A DNA stretch of 8,170 bases from positions 1 through 8,170 of the forward strand of contig JAYEGJ010000104.1 in the NCBI GenBank assembly GCA_034658975.1, given 5' to 3'. Below, piece by piece: positions 5,504-8,170 of the stretch. The notes beneath the pieces were generated by a model that saw nothing but the letters and a program-made list of their open reading frames with translations, was not told where the DNA came from and searched no databases. This DNA is from SZUA-217 sp034658975. GTDB taxonomy: Bacteria > Actinomycetota > Acidimicrobiia > Spongiisociales > ZC4RG35. The position numbers and the translations under genes were made by a program. Within the stretch, counting starts at the first letter, position 1; every line of letters begins with the position of its first letter.

Positions 5504-5766
5504 AGGGCGACTGCATTCAACAGGGCATCCACGGGCCAAACCAGATGACTCTCGATGAGGCAAGACGGGATGCCAGGGTTCGAGTGGCACGGATCACCGG
5601 CGGCCGTCGCCTGGTCCATCGCCTGGCGGCTCTGGGCATCGTTCCCGGTGCCGAGCTCTCCGTGATCCGCCCTCGGGGTCCGGCCCTGATATCCATCGGA
5701 GGGGCACATGTCGCCGTCGGTCGGGGAGAGGCGTGCTCGATCGAGGTCGAGGAGGTGACCCGTTGA
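5500..5766 (+). CDS. feoA: Ferrous iron transport protein FeoA
   Basis: Small cytosolic SH3-fold protein that supports FeoB in ferrous iron uptake. The core, MTLDEARRDARVRVARITGG up to EACSIEVEEV, matches the FeoA domain. It includes the RLAALGIVPGAELSV segment and a final strand in which the protein returns to the barrel. From TTG 5500 it has 88 residues. A start at ATG 5545 would give 73, closer to a minimal FeoA. I choose TTG because a good Shine-Dalgarno precedes it and it forms a TTGA overlap with the regulator gene, as at other junctions here; the resulting 15-residue extension is not recognisable. The upstream regulator ends in a related FeoA-like domain, so two such domains are encoded back to back. 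Confidence 0.9.
   Translation: MKGDCIQQGIHGPNQMTLDEARRDARVRVARITGGRRLVHRLAALGIVPGAELSVIRPRGPALISIGGAHVAVGRGEACSIEVEEVTR
5751..5758 (+). promoter_or_regulatory. Strong ribosome binding site deciding the feoB start (GGAGGTGA)
   Basis: GGAGGTGA is an 8-nt perfect match to the anti-Shine-Dalgarno and ends 4 nt before TTG 5763. It sets the feoB start there rather than at GTG 5733, which lies 10 codons upstream without a signal. It is the best such site in the window. Confidence 0.8.
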
Positions 5767-7967
5767 GCGTCACCGTCGCCATTGCCGGAGCGCCAAACTC
5801 GGGTAAGACAACCCTCTTCAATCAACTCGCCGGAGTCCGCGAGCACGTCGGAAACTGGCCAGGACAAACAGTGGAACGGGTGGCCGGGCGGTTCGAGGCA
5901 CGCGACGAGGAGTTCACTGTCGTCGACCTCCCCGGAACCTACGGCCTGGTCGCTGTCTCGGCCGAAGAGGCGATATCCACACGGTTTCTCATCGAGGAAC
6001 GACCTGATGTCGTCGTCAGCGTCTGCGACGCCTCGAATCTGGCCGGAAGCCTCCATCTGGTGGCTCAGATCGCCGAGGCCGGGTTCCGACAAGTGGTGGC
6101 ACTCAACATGTCCGACGTCGCAGAACGACGCGGCATCGACATCGATGACGCTTTGCTTGCCAGGGAGCTTGGGGCCACGGTGGTGCCAACCGTCGCCAGA
6201 AAGGGCACCGGGGTAGACGAGTTGGCTGAGGCAATCGCCGCTGCGGCCAGCGAGGTCACATCGCCCCAGCAGTTGATCCTCGACTACGGGGCCGTGGTCG
6301 AGAGACACATCGGAGGACTGTCCTCAACCATCACCGAATGCGACGCCGCCTCCCACTTCGGGCCGGCGCGCTGGTCGGCGGTCCAGATGCTCGCTGGAGA
6401 CCAGGTGCTGCTCCGGTCATTCGAGACGAAACCCTGCGGCCCCAGGATGGTCGCCGAGGTCACCCGTGCCAGGTCCGAGATCACCTCCGAGGTTGGCTTC
6501 GACGTTGAGATGGTGCTCGCCGAGCGGCGATTCGCCTGGATCACGCATCTCGTTGACACGGTGACAGGCTCCCCTGAGCCGCGCACGTTCCTGTCAGATC
6601 GGCTGGATCTCATCCTCACCAACCGCTGGCTGGGCCTTCCCATCTTTTTTGCCGTTATGTGGATCGTCCTCCGGTTCACCGCCGATGTAACGGCTCCATA
6701 TCTCGACTGGATAGATGCCACGATCTCGGGCCCGGTTAGTCGGTGGGCAGTCGTCTTGCTCGGCGCCATCGGCATCGGGGGAGGCTGGTTCGAGAGCCTG
6801 ATCGTCGATGGAGTCCTCGCCGGGGTGGGTGGTGTGCTCGTCTTCGTGCCGGTCTTGTTTGGCCTCTATCTGATGCTGGCGATCCTCGAAGACTCTGGAT
6901 ACATGGCAAGAGCCGCAGCAGTGGCCGACCGGACCATGCGGGCCGTCGGCATCCCCGGCAAGTCTTTCCTGCCGATGATGGTGGGCTTCGGCTGCACCGT
7001 CCCGGCCATCTACGCCACCCGGACTCTCGACTCCCCGCGTGACCGGTTGCTCACCGGGCTCATAACCCCGTTCATGTCGTGCGGCGCCCGGCTCCCGGTG
7101 TATGTGCTGCTGGCATCGGTGTTCTTTGTCGGCTCCAGCGGCACCGTCGTCTTCAGCATGTACCTCCTCGGCATCAGCGTGGCTGTCTTGGTCGGGTTCG
7201 TCCTGAGCAAGACCGCCTTGAAAGAGGAGGAACCCTCTCCCTTCGTAATGGTGATGCCCGAGTTCCGAGCGCCAAGCGCAAGGACGATCTGGGCGCTGGC
7301 GAGCCAGCGGACCGGGGCTTTCATCAAGGGTGCCGGGACCCTCATCGTTGCCGCCAGCATCGTCGTGTGGGCGTTGTTGGCGATCCCGGTCGGGGGCGAT
7401 GGCACTCTCGGGGACACCGAGCCTGAGAACAGCGCATTCGGAGTTGTGGCGGAGACGTCTGCCACTGTTCTGGAGCCGCTGGGCTTCGGTGAGTGGGAGC
7501 AATCGGGTGCGCTCATCAGCGGCTTCGTAGCCAAAGAGGTGGTTGTGAGCACAATGGCTCAGCTCTACTCGGTCGAGGATCGGCAGGTGGAGGCTGAGAC
7601 GGGGTCGTTCCTGTCGGATGTGGGCGAAATCGCGACCAGTTTCGTCACAGCAACGTTCGACACGATCCGGGCGATCCCAAGCGTGATCGGGATCGACTTC
7701 CTCGACATCGACGTCGAGTCGTCGACCGGCTTCCACAACGCCATCCGGAGTTCGTTCGATGCGAGCAGCGGTGGCCATGGAAGCCTGGCTGCGTTGGCTT
7801 TCATGGTCTTCGTGCTCCTCTACACGCCGTGCGTGGCCTCAGTCGCGGCTTTCCGTCATGAGTTCGGCACGAAGTGGATGACCGTCTCCATTACCGGGCA
7901 AATGGTCATCGCATGGGTATTCGCTTTTCTGGTGTTCCAGGGAGGCTTACTGTTGGGAGTGGGATGA
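5763..7967 (+). CDS. feoB: Ferrous iron transporter FeoB
   Basis: Inner-membrane Fe(II) importer with an N-terminal GTPase domain. From TTG 5763 it has 734 residues, within the family's range. G-protein motifs: G1 GAPNSGKT (9-16), switch I GNWPGQTVER (30-39), G3 DLPG (55-58), G4 NMSD (115-118), with the G5 region near 141-150. A linker/GDI-like region follows (about 165-280), then the membrane part from about 291. It carries the Gate motifs: EDSGYMAR with GFGCTVPA (408-415), PFMSCGARLPVY (436-447), GFVAKEVVVST (about 587-597) and LLYTPCVAS (685-693). The conserved cysteines C411, C440 and C690 are present. No damage is seen. The start overlaps the feoA stop (TTGA), and the stop overlaps the next gene (ATGA). 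Confidence 0.97.
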   Translation: MSVTVAIAGAPNSGKTTLFNQLAGVREHVGNWPGQTVERVAGRFEARDEEFTVVDLPGTYGLVAVSAEEAISTRFLIEERPDVVVSVCDASNLAGSLHLVAQIAEAGFRQVVALNMSDVAERRGIDIDDALLARELGATVVPTVARKGTGVDELAEAIAAAASEVTSPQQLILDYGAVVERHIGGLSSTITECDAASHFGPARWSAVQMLAGDQVLLRSFETKPCGPRMVAEVTRARSEITSEVGFDVEMVLAERRFAWITHLVDTVTGSPEPRTFLSDRLDLILTNRWLGLPIFFAVMWIVLRFTADVTAPYLDWIDATISGPVSRWAVVLLGAIGIGGGWFESLIVDGVLAGVGGVLVFVPVLFGLYLMLAILEDSGYMARAAAVADRTMRAVGIPGKSFLPMMVGFGCTVPAIYATRTLDSPRDRLLTGLITPFMSCGARLPVYVLLASVFFVGSSGTVVFSMYLLGISVAVLVGFVLSKTALKEEEPSPFVMVMPEFRAPSARTIWALASQRTGAFIKGAGTLIVAASIVVWALLAIPVGGDGTLGDTEPENSAFGVVAETSATVLEPLGFGEWEQSGALISGFVAKEVVVSTMAQLYSVEDRQVEAETGSFLSDVGEIATSFVTATFDTIRAIPSVIGIDFLDIDVESSTGFHNAIRSSFDASSGGHGSLAALAFMVFVLLYTPCVASVAAFRHEFGTKWMTVSITGQMVIAWVFAFLVFQGGLLLGVG

Positions 7968-8170
7968 AACTCGCTGTTCTTCTCCATGAGATCGAGAAGT
8001 CGCCGGGACCCGTCACCGGCCTGGATCTCGCCAAACGGCTGGATCTGACCCCGGCCGAGGTGATGGCGATGATCAGCGCCCTTCGTGCCGCCGGCAAGCT
8101 GACGCCCGAGGGTCCAATGGCCGAGGAGCACTGCCCGACTGCCGCCTCCTGCTCGCTGTCCTGTCCGGGA
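7964..8170 (+). CDS. FeoC-like winged-helix protein with Cys motif (3' end outside window)
   Basis: The 69 visible residues start at ATG 7964, which overlaps the feoB stop (ATGA) and follows GGGAG at 4-nt spacing. Residues about 1-50 look like a small winged helix: VLLHEIEKSPGPVTGLDLAK, then RLDLTPAEVMAMISALRAAGKL. The tail holds C57, C63 and C67 (C-x5-C-x3-C) before the window ends. FeoC proteins have this build: a short winged helix with clustered Cys able to bind an Fe-S cluster, encoded after feoB. They are thought to modulate FeoB or expression. Cys spacing differs from the enterobacterial pattern as I recall it, and a fourth Cys may lie past the edge. Position and fold support the call; sequence identity to known FeoC cannot be judged here. 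Confidence 0.75.
   Translation, partial: MKLAVLLHEIEKSPGPVTGLDLAKRLDLTPAEVMAMISALRAAGKLTPEGPMAEEHCPTAASCSLSCPG

Noticed and set aside
5733..5762. Upstream GTG start for feoB, 10 codons earlier
   Set aside because: No Shine-Dalgarno precedes it, and the perfect GGAGGTGA sits 4 nt before TTG 5763, where FeoB homology also begins.
6594..7778. 394-codon open frame antisense to feoB
   Set aside because: It lies fully within feoB, has an Arg/Glu/His-rich composition typical of a GC-rich shadow frame, and shows no recognisable domain or start signal.
1..8170. CRISPR array, tRNA/rRNA, insertion sequence or phage element
   Set aside because: No regularly spaced repeats, no tRNA-like cloverleaf, and no transposase or integrase; intact genes fill nearly the whole window.

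Overview
The window looks like a chromosomal segment from a GC-rich actinobacterium. The MenB and MenA proteins closely resemble actinobacterial ones, the regulator is of the IdeR/DtxR type, and third codon positions are strongly G/C. An uncultured or environmental actinobacterial lineage is plausible, but I cannot fix the genus from sequence alone. The segment is very compact: nine genes, no RNA genes, no mobile elements, and no gap longer than 106 bp.

Layout. (1) Positions 1-2602 are a menaquinone block. menA (3'-truncated by the window edge) and menB lie on the minus strand, and menE diverges on the plus strand from a 31-bp spacer. Together they cover three steps of the classical pathway: activation of o-succinylbenzoate (MenE), ring closure to dihydroxynaphthoyl-CoA (MenB) and prenylation (MenA). 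(2) Positions 2603-4689 are a two-gene minus-strand unit: a SAM-dependent O-methyltransferase of the catechol/caffeoyl-CoA type, followed by a 14-TM DHA2-type efflux transporter. It converges on menE with no intergenic base. (3) Positions 4690-4795 are a divergent control region holding a GNRA-type hairpin, a near-perfect 13-bp direct repeat, and a palindrome that runs into the next start codon. (4) Positions 4796-8170 are a ferrous-iron uptake operon: DtxR-family regulator, feoA, feoB and a FeoC-like Cys-containing winged-helix protein cut by the window end.

How they work together. The regulator is the first gene of the Feo operon, and the palindrome CTTTAGGTATGCCTGAAG lies across its own ATG, so metal-dependent autorepression of the whole operon is the natural reading. 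By remembered alignment to IdeR, the regulator keeps the primary metal-site residues (Met, Cys, Glu, His) but lacks the ancillary-site ones, so it may sense metal with a single site. The methyltransferase/exporter pair shares the control region; its substrate is unknown.

A striking local habit is that all five same-strand gene junctions overlap by exactly 4 nt (NTGA: CTGA, TTGA, TTGA, TTGA, ATGA). Six of the nine genes appear to start with a codon other than ATG, including a probable CTG start for menA.
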